Shown in pieces: positions 13,086 through 20,725 of a stretch of 24,646 bases of DNA; position 1 is the stretch's first letter, and each line of letters opens with the position of its first letter. The notes under the pieces are model-generated. The model was not told the origin of the DNA, did not search any database, and saw only the letters and a list, made by a program, of their open reading frames with translations. The stretch covers positions 1 to 24,646 of the IMG/VR virus record IMGVR_UViG_3300034012_003365. One strand, given 5' to 3'. The stretch is from a virus. Both the position numbers and the translations under genes were made by a program.

Positions 13086-14018
13086 ATGAGCCTCCAGGTC
13101 ACTCCCGAAACGCTGCGCGCCCTGCGCGTCGCCATCTCCCAGGCGATGCAGAACGGCCGCGGCGCCGCCAACCCCATCTGGAACCGCATCGCCATGCGGG
13201 TCGGCGCCTCCACCAAGCACGTCTCCATGCCGATGCACGCGGCCACCGCGCGCCTCCGGAAGTGGGAGGGCGAGCGCAAGACCGTGGGCGGCAAGGCCTA
13301 CGACTACCAGGTCACCCCCGACCTCTTCGAGGCCACCGTGGGCATCCCGCTCACGGAGATCGAGGACGACAACATCGGCGCCTGGACGCACACGCTGATG
13401 GACATGGGCACCCAGGTCGAGCTCTGGCCCGACGACCTCGTGATCGCCGTCCTCCTCGCGGGGGAGACGGGTCTCGGCTTCGACGGCAAGGCCTTCTTCG
13501 CCAACGACCACGCGCTCAAGTCCGGCGCGACGATCGACAACCTCTTCGCCTCCACGTCGCTCACCAAGGCGAACGTGGCCGCGGTGGTGGCCGAGATGAA
13601 GGGCTGGGTCGGCGAGGACGGCCGGAGCCTCCGCATCTCCCCCAACCTCCTCGTCGTGCCCCCCGCGCTCGAGGACGACGCGATGGAGATCTGCGAGTCG
13701 AACATCATCGCCAAGGTGTTCGGCAGCAACACCGCCGCGGCGGGCGTCGACAACACCATGCGCGGCCGCCTCACCCCGCTGGTGCTCTCCGAGCTCTCGG
13801 CCGACGCGGGCGGGAGCGACACCGACTACTACATCCTCGACACCACGAAGCCCACGAAGCCCCTCGCCTTCGTGGAGCGCATGGCGCCGAAGATCACGCA
13901 CAAGCACGCCGACAACGACGACAACGTCTTCTGGGACGGCGAGCTCGTGAGCGGCGTGCGTGCCCGCGGGTGCGGGGCCTACGGGCCCTTCTTCCTCGCG
14001 GCCAAGTGCAAGGCCTGA
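13086..14018 (+). CDS. Major capsid protein, Mu gpT-like
   Basis: A 310-aa protein from ATG 13086 with AAGGA 11 nt upstream, the same leader as the decoration gene. The length agrees with Mu gpT (about 305 residues). Family-like features are MPMHAATARLRKWEGER (about 39-57), FEATVGIPLTEIEDDNIGAW (about 80-100) and a C-terminal FVERMAPKITHKHADND. It has the HK97 fold in characterised relatives and forms the icosahedral shell. Its place after protease and decoration protein is the Mu order. Confidence 0.92.
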   Translation: MSLQVTPETLRALRVAISQAMQNGRGAANPIWNRIAMRVGASTKHVSMPMHAATARLRKWEGERKTVGGKAYDYQVTPDLFEATVGIPLTEIEDDNIGAWTHTLMDMGTQVELWPDDLVIAVLLAGETGLGFDGKAFFANDHALKSGATIDNLFASTSLTKANVAAVVAEMKGWVGEDGRSLRISPNLLVVPPALEDDAMEICESNIIAKVFGSNTAAAGVDNTMRGRLTPLVLSELSADAGGSDTDYYILDTTKPTKPLAFVERMAPKITHKHADNDDNVFWDGELVSGVRARGCGAYGPFFLAAKCKA

Positions 14019-14046
14019 TTCCTCCCGCCTGACTCCCTCCCGCCCA

Positions 14047-14097
14047 CCGGGGCGGCCCTCCCCAAACACCGGCGCCTCCCTCGCGCCACCGCCCCGG
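14047..14097 (+). other. 9-bp inverted repeat after the capsid gene
   Basis: CCGGGGCGG (14047-14055) and CCGCCCCGG (14089-14097) are exact reverse complements separated by 33 nt, in the 92-bp gap between the capsid gene and the DUF1320 gene. No T-run follows. It could be a partial attenuator lowering expression after the capsid gene, or chance in such GC-rich DNA. Confidence 0.3.
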
Positions 14098-14110
14098 ACA
14101 CCCCACCACC

Positions 14111-14515
14111 ATGGCCTACGCCAGCCGTACCGACCTCTACCGCCTCGGTCTCCGCGAGGCCGCCTTCACGGGCGTCTCGACCGCCGACCAGGACGCCGCC
14201 CTTGAGGCTGCGTCCGACACCGCCGACAGCTACATGCGCAGCCGCTACACCCTCCCGCTGACGGGCTACGGCGACGACCTCAAGAGCGCCGTCTGCAAGA
14301 TCGCCGCGTACGAGCTGCTCAGGGCCCGCGGCTACAGCCCCAACGCGGGCGGCGACGAGTCGCTCAAGGACGGCCGCGACGAGGCCGTCACCTGGCTCGG
14401 GCACGTGAGCTCCGGCCGGGCCCACGTCTCCGGCGGCAACACGACCCCCGCCGCGACGCGCCACGCCCGCGCGAGCTCGCCGCGCGTCGACAGCAACCGC
14501 ACGAGGGGTTGGTGA
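14111..14515 (+). CDS. Head-tail connector, Mu gp36-like (DUF1320)
   Basis: A 134-aa protein from ATG 14111. The N-terminus AYASRTDLYRLGLREAAF, the middle ALEAASDTADSYMRSRYTLP and the helix AVCKIAAYELLRARGY are typical for DUF1320. Members are head-completion or connector proteins between the portal vertex and the tail. Its TGA overlaps the next GTG (14512-14515). Confidence 0.88.
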   Translation: MAYASRTDLYRLGLREAAFTGVSTADQDAALEAASDTADSYMRSRYTLPLTGYGDDLKSAVCKIAAYELLRARGYSPNAGGDESLKDGRDEAVTWLGHVSSGRAHVSGGNTTPAATRHARASSPRVDSNRTRGW

Positions 14516-15003
14516 GCCTGACCGGGGACTTCGCCGCGCTCGACCGCATCATGCGAGGCGTCGCAGACCTCGGCACGGCGCGCTTCCGCGAGACGGTGCT
14601 GCGTCGCGCCGCCCCAATGCTCTCCGCGCTGGTGCGCAGCGGCTTCGACCGCTCGACCGCGCCCCGCGGTACGAAGTGGCGCCCGCTGAAGCAGGCCCGC
14701 GCCCGAGGCCGCGCGAACAAGGGCGGCCCGCTGTACGCCTCGGGCGAGCTGCGCGAGCAGGCTGGCAACGTCGTTGTGATCGGCGAGGGCCTCCTGATCT
14801 TCGTGCGCCACCCCGGCGCCCTGACGCACCTCTACGGCTCGAAGGGGCGCGGCGCGGGCGGACGCGACGCCCGCGGCCGGTTCACCAGCGCGGGCCGCAT
14901 CCCTGCGCGGCCGTACCTCCCGCTGCGCTCGCTCCCGGCGCCCTGGGCTCGCAGCCTCGCCACCGTCGCGACAAGCACCTTCCGCGACACGATCCTCGGA
15001 TGA
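14512..15003 (+). CDS. Virion morphogenesis protein, Mu gpG-like
   Basis: A 163-aa protein. GTG 14512 is chosen for its GTGA overlap with the previous stop and GAGGGG upstream at 14503-14508. The stretches FDRSTAPRGTKWRPLK, GGPLYASGELREQ, HLYGSKGRGAGGR and IPARPYLPL are the marks of the phage virion morphogenesis family (Mu gpG, P2 gpS), which joins heads and tails. It couples to the next gene by ATGA at 15000. Confidence 0.85.
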   Translation: MSLTGDFAALDRIMRGVADLGTARFRETVLRRAAPMLSALVRSGFDRSTAPRGTKWRPLKQARARGRANKGGPLYASGELREQAGNVVVIGEGLLIFVRHPGALTHLYGSKGRGAGGRDARGRFTSAGRIPARPYLPLRSLPAPWARSLATVATSTFRDTILG

Positions 15004-15557
15004 GCGCCGACACCGCTTCACGCACGATCACCGCCGAAATCGAAGCCGTCATGGGCGACGTGGTGGGCTACGACGGCGCCGCGATCACGGGCCTCGGCCC
15101 TGACGGCGCGACCTCCGTGTCGCTCTCCTACGCGATCGGTCGCCGCACGCAGGTGGTCGCCGACACGCCCCCGCGCGTCGTGTGGGTGCTCGGCAGCGGC
15201 ACGGGCGCGGCCGCAGTCAAGACCGCCTTTCCCGCGGGTCGTCGCTCGCTCCTCACCCGCCAGCCGACGCTGCGCGCGGTGTGCTGGGGCCGCGACCTCG
15301 ACGCCGCCTCCGACCTCGCGACCGCCGTCCTCGCCGCCATGCAGCGCCGCTACGGCGGGCGCATCCCCTTCCTCGGCGAGGACTGGAACGACGACGCCGC
15401 CGTGACCGACTACGGCGAGGCCGTCGTGCTGTCCTGGCGCTGGTCGATCGCCGTCCTCGACCGCGCCCCGTCGCGCGTCGCTGTCACCTCCGCCACCCCT
15501 GACACCAGCGCGGCAACGACCGGAGACGGCGTGCTGCACCTCGGAGAGACCCCATGA
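15000..15557 (+). CDS. Probable tail terminator / neck protein
   Basis: A 185-aa protein from ATG 15000 (ATGA overlap). The order and size fit a gpU or Mu gp37-like terminator between the gpG-like gene and the sheath. The middle has an alternating strand-helix layout with an exposed loop RYGGRIPFLGEDWNDDA and a final strand VVLSWRWSIAVLDRAP. The last 30 residues are Thr/Ser/Ala-rich. Assigned by position and general form, not by a specific motif. Confidence 0.6.
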   Translation: MSADTASRTITAEIEAVMGDVVGYDGAAITGLGPDGATSVSLSYAIGRRTQVVADTPPRVVWVLGSGTGAAAVKTAFPAGRRSLLTRQPTLRAVCWGRDLDAASDLATAVLAAMQRRYGGRIPFLGEDWNDDAAVTDYGEAVVLSWRWSIAVLDRAPSRVAVTSATPDTSAATTGDGVLHLGETP

Positions 15558-17314
15558 CCCTCGGATCTGCCAGCCTCGAAATCCTCGATGGCGGCCTCGG
15601 CATCGGCCCCAACCTCGACCGCCCCATCGCGGTCATCGGGTGCAGCTCGTCTGGCACCGTCGCGTCAGCCGTCGAAGTGTCGACGCCCGAGGACGTGCGC
15701 ACGACGTGGGGCCGCGGCCCCCTCGTGCAGGGCCTCGCCCACATCCTCAAGCACGCGGGCGGCCCCGTGATCGGCGTGCGCGCGACGAGCACCACCGCGG
15801 GCGTCCTCGGCGGCGTCGCGCAGGAGGGCGGCGGCTCGTCGAGCGCGGGTTCCTTCGCTGCGGTGTCCGGCACCTCCACGGCGATCCCCGCGCTCACGGG
15901 GACGCCCGACCAGCCCTACGCGGTGCGGGTGAAGGTCACCACCGCGGCGAGCAACATCGCGGGCAACCCCAAGGTGCAGGTCAGCATGGACGGTGGCGCG
16001 ACCTGGCTCTTGGACGACGCCATCGACGTGAGCGCGACGCCGCAGTCGATCGGGTCGACGGGCCTGTCGCTGGCCTGGACCGACGGGACCTTCGTTCTCA
16101 CCGACTACTGGCTCTCCGTCGGCGCCAACTGCCCGACGAGTGCCGACGCCACCGGCAGCACGGTGGTGACCGCCTCGGGCACGCCCGTGGACGCCTTCGA
16201 CTTCCGCGCGAAGATCGTCCGCGCCGCCGCCACCCCCGCCGCCGGCGCCGCCATCAAGGTCTCCCTCGACGGGGGCCGCACCTACGGCGAGGAGGTGTCG
16301 ATCGTGTCGGGCTCCTACGAGGTGCCGAACACGGGCGTCACCTTCGCCTTCTCGGCCGCCTCGTGCGTCGTCGGCGACATCTACCGGCTCCGCACCGCGG
16401 CCCCCACGTGGAACACCTCGGGCCTCGACGCCGCCCTCGACGCGCTCGCCGCGAGCGGCCGGGACTTCGAGTTCGTGATGATCGAGGGCGCCGTCGACCG
16501 CACGAGCATCGCCACGGTGAAGACCTGGGTGACGGAGCGGGAGACCGCGGGCGCGTACACCTTCGCCCTCTGCGAGGCGCGCGGGCAGTCGACCGGCGAG
16601 ACCGCCGCGGCCTGGGCGACGAGCATCACGGGCGCGGACCCGGGCTTCCAGGGCTACGACTTCGAGAACTGCGGCTTCGTCTTCGCCGGGGAGGCCCTCG
16701 TCGTCAGCGCGGTGGACAACAGCGCGCAGCGCCGCACGGGGCTCCGCGTCGCCGCCGCTCGGCTGCTCACGTCTCGGCTGCACGAGAGCCCGCTGAAGGT
16801 GAAGAACGGCCCGGTCACGGGTCTCTACCCCGACGGCGACGCGTCGAGCGTCTTCCACGACGGGCGGACGTACACGTCGCTCGACTCCGCGCGCTTCATG
16901 TGCTTCCAGACGGTGCAGGGCCGCCCGCGCGGGGAGTACTTCATCACCGCGCGCACGATGGCCTCGGCCACGTCGGACTTCAGCGAGATCCAGCGCATCC
17001 GCGTGATGTGCGCCGCGGCGCGGGCCGCTCTCCCGGCCATCGCCCTCTACGTCGGCGACGATGTGGAGACGAAGACGAACGGCACCGGGCGCATCACCGA
17101 GGCCGCCGCGCAGGCGATCGAGCAGCAGGTGGCCGCGGCCGTCGCGCAGGCCGTGAAGGTGGCGCCGAACGAGCACGTCACGGCGGTCGCCGCGCTCTGC
17201 AACCGCACCGACAACATCCTCTCGACGGGCATCCTGCGCGTGGCGGTGTCCATCGTCCCGCGCGGCACCGTCAACACCGTCACCGCCACCATCGGCTACC
17301 GCCTCGCGGCGTGA
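15554..17314 (+). CDS. Contractile tail sheath protein with a duplicated insert domain
   Basis: A 586-aa protein from ATG 15554 (ATGA overlap). The first 85 residues (PIAVIGCSSSGTVASAV, then LVQGLAHILKHAGGPVIGVR) and the region after about 285 carry the sheath core. The C-terminus (about 485-586) has AALPAIALYVGDDVE and ends in strands VAVSIVPRGTVNTVTATIGY, as in DUF2586-type sheaths. Two related blocks lie between: residues about 115-195 and 208-286, sharing GTP...VKV...VSMDGGATW and GTP...AKI...VSLDGGRTY. They look like a tandem duplication exposed on the tail surface. The sheath shows the virion is a myovirus. Confidence 0.85.
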   Translation: MTLGSASLEILDGGLGIGPNLDRPIAVIGCSSSGTVASAVEVSTPEDVRTTWGRGPLVQGLAHILKHAGGPVIGVRATSTTAGVLGGVAQEGGGSSSAGSFAAVSGTSTAIPALTGTPDQPYAVRVKVTTAASNIAGNPKVQVSMDGGATWLLDDAIDVSATPQSIGSTGLSLAWTDGTFVLTDYWLSVGANCPTSADATGSTVVTASGTPVDAFDFRAKIVRAAATPAAGAAIKVSLDGGRTYGEEVSIVSGSYEVPNTGVTFAFSAASCVVGDIYRLRTAAPTWNTSGLDAALDALAASGRDFEFVMIEGAVDRTSIATVKTWVTERETAGAYTFALCEARGQSTGETAAAWATSITGADPGFQGYDFENCGFVFAGEALVVSAVDNSAQRRTGLRVAAARLLTSRLHESPLKVKNGPVTGLYPDGDASSVFHDGRTYTSLDSARFMCFQTVQGRPRGEYFITARTMASATSDFSEIQRIRVMCAAARAALPAIALYVGDDVETKTNGTGRITEAAAQAIEQQVAAAVAQAVKVAPNEHVTAVAALCNRTDNILSTGILRVAVSIVPRGTVNTVTATIGYRLAA

Positions 17315-17325
17315 AGGGCTGACCC

Positions 17326-17754
17326 ATGAACAGCAACGGACACGAGCACTCCTGGTCGGGATACCGCCTGGAGATCAACGGCGAGAAGATCACCGACATC
17401 AAGGGCGCGAAGTACGCCGAAGAGGTCGAGGGGAGCGACCCCGTCTACGGCGCGTCGCGCGTGCCCCGCGGGCGTGTGCCGGGGCGCTACAAGCCCGGCG
17501 ACTCCTCCATCACCTTCTACCGCAGCGGGTGGGCCGCCTTCCTGGCCACCGCGGGGACGAACTACTCCCGCAAGCGCTTCACCCTCGTGCACCAGTGGGA
17601 CGAGGACGGCGACGTTCACACCGCGAAGCTGGAGGACTGCCGCGTCATCGGCAGCGACCACAGCGCCGAGGAGGGCACCGACGCGAGCGAGGTGGAGGTG
17701 AAGTTCACCTTCCTGCGGTGCTTCCAGGACGGCACGGAGCTCGTCGCGTCGTGA
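17326..17754 (+). CDS. Tail tube protein
   Basis: A 142-aa protein from ATG 17326, with GAAGGG (17312-17317) upstream. It follows the sheath directly, the usual order in contractile tails. It is strand-rich (SGYRLEINGEKITDIKGAKY, DSSITFYRSGWAAFL, ASEVEVKFTFLRC) with the size of a tube monomer. The tube carries DNA inside the sheath. Its TGA overlaps the GTG of the chaperone gene at 17751. Confidence 0.8.
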   Translation: MNSNGHEHSWSGYRLEINGEKITDIKGAKYAEEVEGSDPVYGASRVPRGRVPGRYKPGDSSITFYRSGWAAFLATAGTNYSRKRFTLVHQWDEDGDVHTAKLEDCRVIGSDHSAEEGTDASEVEVKFTFLRCFQDGTELVAS

Positions 17755-18176
17755 GCGAGCCCATCAACCTCGACGCCCTGCGTGCGCAGGCCGAATCCAT
17801 CCACGGCGATCGGATCGCCGTCCTCGAGCTCGGGGGCCGTGTCTGGTGCGTGGCGGTGCCCCGGTCCGGCTTCCGGGGCCTGTGGCAGCGCTTCAAGACG
17901 CAGCAGAACAGCCCCGACCCCACCACGAAGGCCGACGCGGCCGTGCAGCTCGCGCGGGCGATGCTCGTCCCGGTGGCCGCGCCCTCGACCGACGACGCGC
18001 GCAAGGCCCTGCGCGCCGACTTCGACGCGATGGGCGAGGAGTTCCCGGCGCTCCTCGATGTGCTCGGCGAGACCGCGGAGGCGCTCGCCCTCGGCCCTTT
18101 GCCGATTCGCGCCGCCTCGCCGCCGAGCTCTTCGTCGGCGGACGGCGCGACCCCGACGTCGCCGCCGACTGCCTGA
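17751..18176 (+). CDS. Tail assembly chaperone, short (unshifted) form
   Basis: A 141-aa protein from GTG 17751 (GTGA overlap). The first 117 residues hold VWCVAVPRSGFRGLWQRFKT and a helical part to ALALG. After the slippery site the frame-0 tail is low-complexity (AASPPSSSSADGATPTSPPT), as expected for a rarely conserved end after a frameshift site. It should bind the tape measure during tail assembly, like lambda gpG or P2 gpE. Confidence 0.8.
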   Translation: MSEPINLDALRAQAESIHGDRIAVLELGGRVWCVAVPRSGFRGLWQRFKTQQNSPDPTTKADAAVQLARAMLVPVAAPSTDDARKALRADFDAMGEEFPALLDVLGETAEALALGPLPIRAASPPSSSSADGATPTSPPTA

Positions 18177-18325
18177 TGGCGCTGGCGGGCGCGGACCACG
18201 GCGACCCCGAGGCCCGCGCCGGCGCCTACCAGATCGTGGAGTTCCTCGCGGGCTTCCGCGGGCTGCTCAAGTCCCTGAGCTCGAAGCCTTCCGCCTCGAC
18301 CCCCAACCGCAAACGCCGTGGCTGA
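17751..18325 (+). CDS. Tail assembly chaperone, -1 frameshift fusion (G-T / E-E' type)
   Basis: Reading frame 0 to codon TTG (18099-18101) and then slipping back one base gives a 191-aa fusion: 117 shared residues plus 74 in the -1 frame (ADSRRLAAELFVGGRRDPDV then LMALAGADHGDPEARAGAYQ and an Arg/Lys tail). The -1 frame has no own start with a ribosome site and reads as a real protein up to the tape measure start (8-bp overlap at 18318). Lambda G/GT and P2 E/E' use the same design between tube and tape measure. Confidence 0.8.
18095..18101 (+). promoter_or_regulatory. -1 ribosomal frameshift site CCCTTTG
   Basis: The heptamer C CCT TTG is an X XXY YYZ slippery site in frame with the chaperone gene. 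After the slip, CCC and TTT are re-read by the same tRNAs. It lies exactly where the -1 reading frame becomes protein-like and frame 0 becomes low-complexity. Confidence 0.85.
18107..18150 (+). promoter_or_regulatory. Two-stem hairpin stimulating the frameshift
   Basis: An outer stem pairs TCGCGCCG (18107-18114) with CGGCGCGA (18143-18150), 8 perfect base pairs. An inner stem pairs CCGCCGA (18120-18126) with TCGGCGG (18135-18141), 7 perfect pairs, with an 8-nt loop. The outer stem begins 5 nt after the slippery heptamer, a usual spacing for -1 frameshift stimulators. Confidence 0.7.
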
Positions 18326-20165
18326 CGAAACCCTCCGCTGGCGCCTCCTCCTCCGGGACGGCGTGTCACCCGGCGCCAAGCGCGCGCGGGACTCTCTGCG
18401 TGCGTACCGCGCCGAGCTCACCCGCCTCCAGCGGACGGCGGCGCGGGATGCGGCGCGGGCTCAGCGGGACGCCGCGCGTCAGGCCGCGGCCAACGCCCGG
18501 CGCGCGCAGGAGAACACCCGGCTCCTGGCGCAGGGCACCCGCACGGGCCTGGGGCTCCTCGGGGGCCTCGCGGTCGGCGCAGCGTCGGCGCTCGCCGGGG
18601 TCGTCGGCTCGTTCGCGGAGGTGGGCGCCGCCGCGGCGCGCAGCGTCGTGGAGATCGCTTCGTTCCGGGAGTCGTCGCTCACGGCGCTCGAGGCGGTGCT
18701 CGGCTCGTCGCAGGCAGCGGGGCGGCAGTTCCGCAACGCCATCACCATCGCGAATCAGACCCCGCTCGACACGCAGGACATCATCCAGCAGACGGCGGGG
18801 TTCGCCATCGCAGGCTTCGCCGAGCGTGAGATTCAGCCGCTCATCGCGGCCTCCGCCGACCTCGGCGCGGCCTTCGGCCAGCGGTCGCAAGAGGGGTTCA
18901 GCTTCGCCCTCTCGCAGATCCGCGCCGCGGGGCAACTTCAGGGGCAGGAGCTCCTTCAGCTCCAGAACGCCAACGTCTCCCGCGAGGCGGTGTTGGCGAG
19001 CATCGCCCGGCAGATGGGCCTCGGCCAGGGCGAGGCGGGCAACCGGGCCGCGCTCGAAGCGATCCGACAGCGGCGGGTCAACAGCAGCGTCGGCATCCAG
19101 GCCGCGCTTGATGCGGTGCAGACGCGGCTCGACCGCGGCCGGGCGCTGGGCAGCTTCGCCCGCGACCAGGCCAACACCCTCACGGGCGCGCTCTCGAACG
19201 CCCGCAACGCGATCTTCAACCTCATCGTGGGGATGGACCTGGGGAACCTCCCAGGCATCCGCACCTTCAAGGACACGTTGATCGCGGTGACGAACGCACT
19301 CATTGCCGGGGGGCCCGCGGCCGGGCAACTCCAGGGCGCCATCGCGGGCGCCGCCAACGCGGCGGGGGGCCTCTTCGGGCGGCTGTTCAGCGTGCAGAAC
19401 ATCGTCGGTGCCTTCGGGCTCGTCGGTCGCGCGGTGCAGTCCATCGCCCGCTTTGCGACCGCGGCGTGGCCCGTGGTGCGGGCCTTCGTCTCGGCCCTCG
19501 GGCCGGGCTTCATGGCGGGCATCGCTCCCCTGCGCGGCCTCTTCGGGTCGCTGCTCTCGGGCGGGCCGCCCTCGGCGCGGACGCTGGCGCTCATCGCAAC
19601 GGCGGCGCGTGGCATCGGCTCGGCGCTGGGCTTCGCGGCGGGCGCGGTCGTGACCTTCACGGCCGGCATGGGCCTCGTCGTCGGCACCATCACCGCCCTG
19701 TGGGGCACCATCGGCGGCCTCGTCGCGGCGGGCATCACCAGCGTGCGGGCGATGTTCACGTCGGTCGGCACCAACATCGTCGACGGCATCATCGCGGGCA
19801 TCACGGGTGGCGTGGGGCGCCTCGGCGCAGCCGTCTCGGGCCTCGGCACCAGCGCGGTGCAGTCGGCGCGCGCGGCCCTCGGGATCGCCTCCCCTTCGCG
19901 CGTCTTCGCTGACGTCATCGGCCGCCAGATCCCAGCCGGCATCGAGCTCGGCATCGCCCGTGGCAGCGGCCCCCTCGACGCGACCGTCGCGGGCATCGTC
20001 GACCCCCGCCCTCCGCGCGGCGGGCTCGGCGGTGGCGCGAGCATCTCCGTGCAGATCATCGTGCAGCGCGGCGCGGGCGACGAGGACACGGCGCGCACCA
20101 TCGGCGACCACCTTGAGGAGCGCCTCGTCGACATCTTCGGCGGCATGGCGGAGCAGCTCGGTTGA
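18318..20165 (+). CDS. Tail tape measure protein
   Basis: A 615-aa protein from GTG 18318, overlapping the chaperone -1 frame by 8 bp. It has a charged coiled-coil N-terminus (about 20-70, RARDSLRAYRAELTRLQR), a Gly/Ala hydrophobic segment (75-100), a helical middle, several hydrophobic segments (about 330-500) and the common C-terminal motif ALGIASPSRVFADVIGRQIP (about 520-540). With the rule of roughly 1.5 Angstrom per residue the tail would be about 90 nm long. It sets tail length and helps DNA entry. Confidence 0.92.
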   Translation: MADETLRWRLLLRDGVSPGAKRARDSLRAYRAELTRLQRTAARDAARAQRDAARQAAANARRAQENTRLLAQGTRTGLGLLGGLAVGAASALAGVVGSFAEVGAAAARSVVEIASFRESSLTALEAVLGSSQAAGRQFRNAITIANQTPLDTQDIIQQTAGFAIAGFAEREIQPLIAASADLGAAFGQRSQEGFSFALSQIRAAGQLQGQELLQLQNANVSREAVLASIARQMGLGQGEAGNRAALEAIRQRRVNSSVGIQAALDAVQTRLDRGRALGSFARDQANTLTGALSNARNAIFNLIVGMDLGNLPGIRTFKDTLIAVTNALIAGGPAAGQLQGAIAGAANAAGGLFGRLFSVQNIVGAFGLVGRAVQSIARFATAAWPVVRAFVSALGPGFMAGIAPLRGLFGSLLSGGPPSARTLALIATAARGIGSALGFAAGAVVTFTAGMGLVVGTITALWGTIGGLVAAGITSVRAMFTSVGTNIVDGIIAGITGGVGRLGAAVSGLGTSAVQSARAALGIASPSRVFADVIGRQIPAGIELGIARGSGPLDATVAGIVDPRPPRGGLGGGASISVQIIVQRGAGDEDTARTIGDHLEERLVDIFGGMAEQLG

Positions 20166-20725
20166 CCATCACCTCGCCCATCGACGACCCCGAGAGCTGG
20201 GACACGCTGGTGATCGGCGGCCTGAGCTTCACGGGCGCCTTCGAGTTCGGCGGCGACCTCCTCACCCGCAAGCTCGACCGCAGGCACTCCGCAGGCCGCG
20301 ACGGCGCGCGCATCCGCGACCGGGGCTACGACCTCGCGGAGATCACGCTGACGCTGCGTTTGTGGGAGTCGAAGCACTTCGAGCAGCTCGACGCGCTCGT
20401 GCGGCTGCTCTTCCCGCGCGGCGCCGACCCCACCCGCCGCGCCGCCTACTCCTGCGCGCATCCGGCGCTCGCGCTCGCGGGCATCACCGAGGTGTACGCG
20501 AAGAAGATGGGCTCGCTGACGCAGGGGTCTCCGACCCTGTGGACGACGGAAATCTCCCTCGTCGAATACCGGGCCGAGGCCCAGCAGGCGGGCCGCTCGC
20601 GCTCCCGCACCGTCCAGCAGCGCCCCGACCTCGGCGCCAACGCCACGGCCTTCAGCGGCACCGAAGCCGTCCCGCCCGCCGCCGCGACGCCTCCCTCCGC
20701 CGCTGGCGCCGCCGACCCTGACTGA
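20162..20725 (+). CDS. Tail/baseplate hub-adjacent protein
   Basis: A 187-aa protein. The reading frame opens at TTG 20162, whose TTGA overlaps the tape measure stop; a rare start codon but the same junction as elsewhere. The core reads VIGGLSFTGAFEFGGDLLTR, DRRHSAGRDGARIRDRGYD and AEITLTLRLWESKHFEQLD, a strand-rich form seen in proteins connecting the tape measure, tube and hub. The last 40 residues are Ala/Pro-rich. Function is inferred from position. Confidence 0.6.
   Translation: MTITSPIDDPESWDTLVIGGLSFTGAFEFGGDLLTRKLDRRHSAGRDGARIRDRGYDLAEITLTLRLWESKHFEQLDALVRLLFPRGADPTRRAAYSCAHPALALAGITEVYAKKMGSLTQGSPTLWTTEISLVEYRAEAQQAGRSRSRTVQQRPDLGANATAFSGTEAVPPAAATPPSAAGAADPD

Noticed and set aside
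15665-17176. Long minus-strand frame opposite the tail sheath; similar frames lie opposite the portal, capsid and tape measure
   Set aside because: All are opposite recognised structural genes, lack ribosome sites and have the Arg/Ala/Gly bias of GC-driven shadow frames.
18081-18325. The -1 frame after the chaperone as an independent gene
   Set aside because: No start codon with a ribosome site precedes the protein-like part, and a slippery heptamer with a hairpin stands at its beginning, so a frameshift fusion is more likely.
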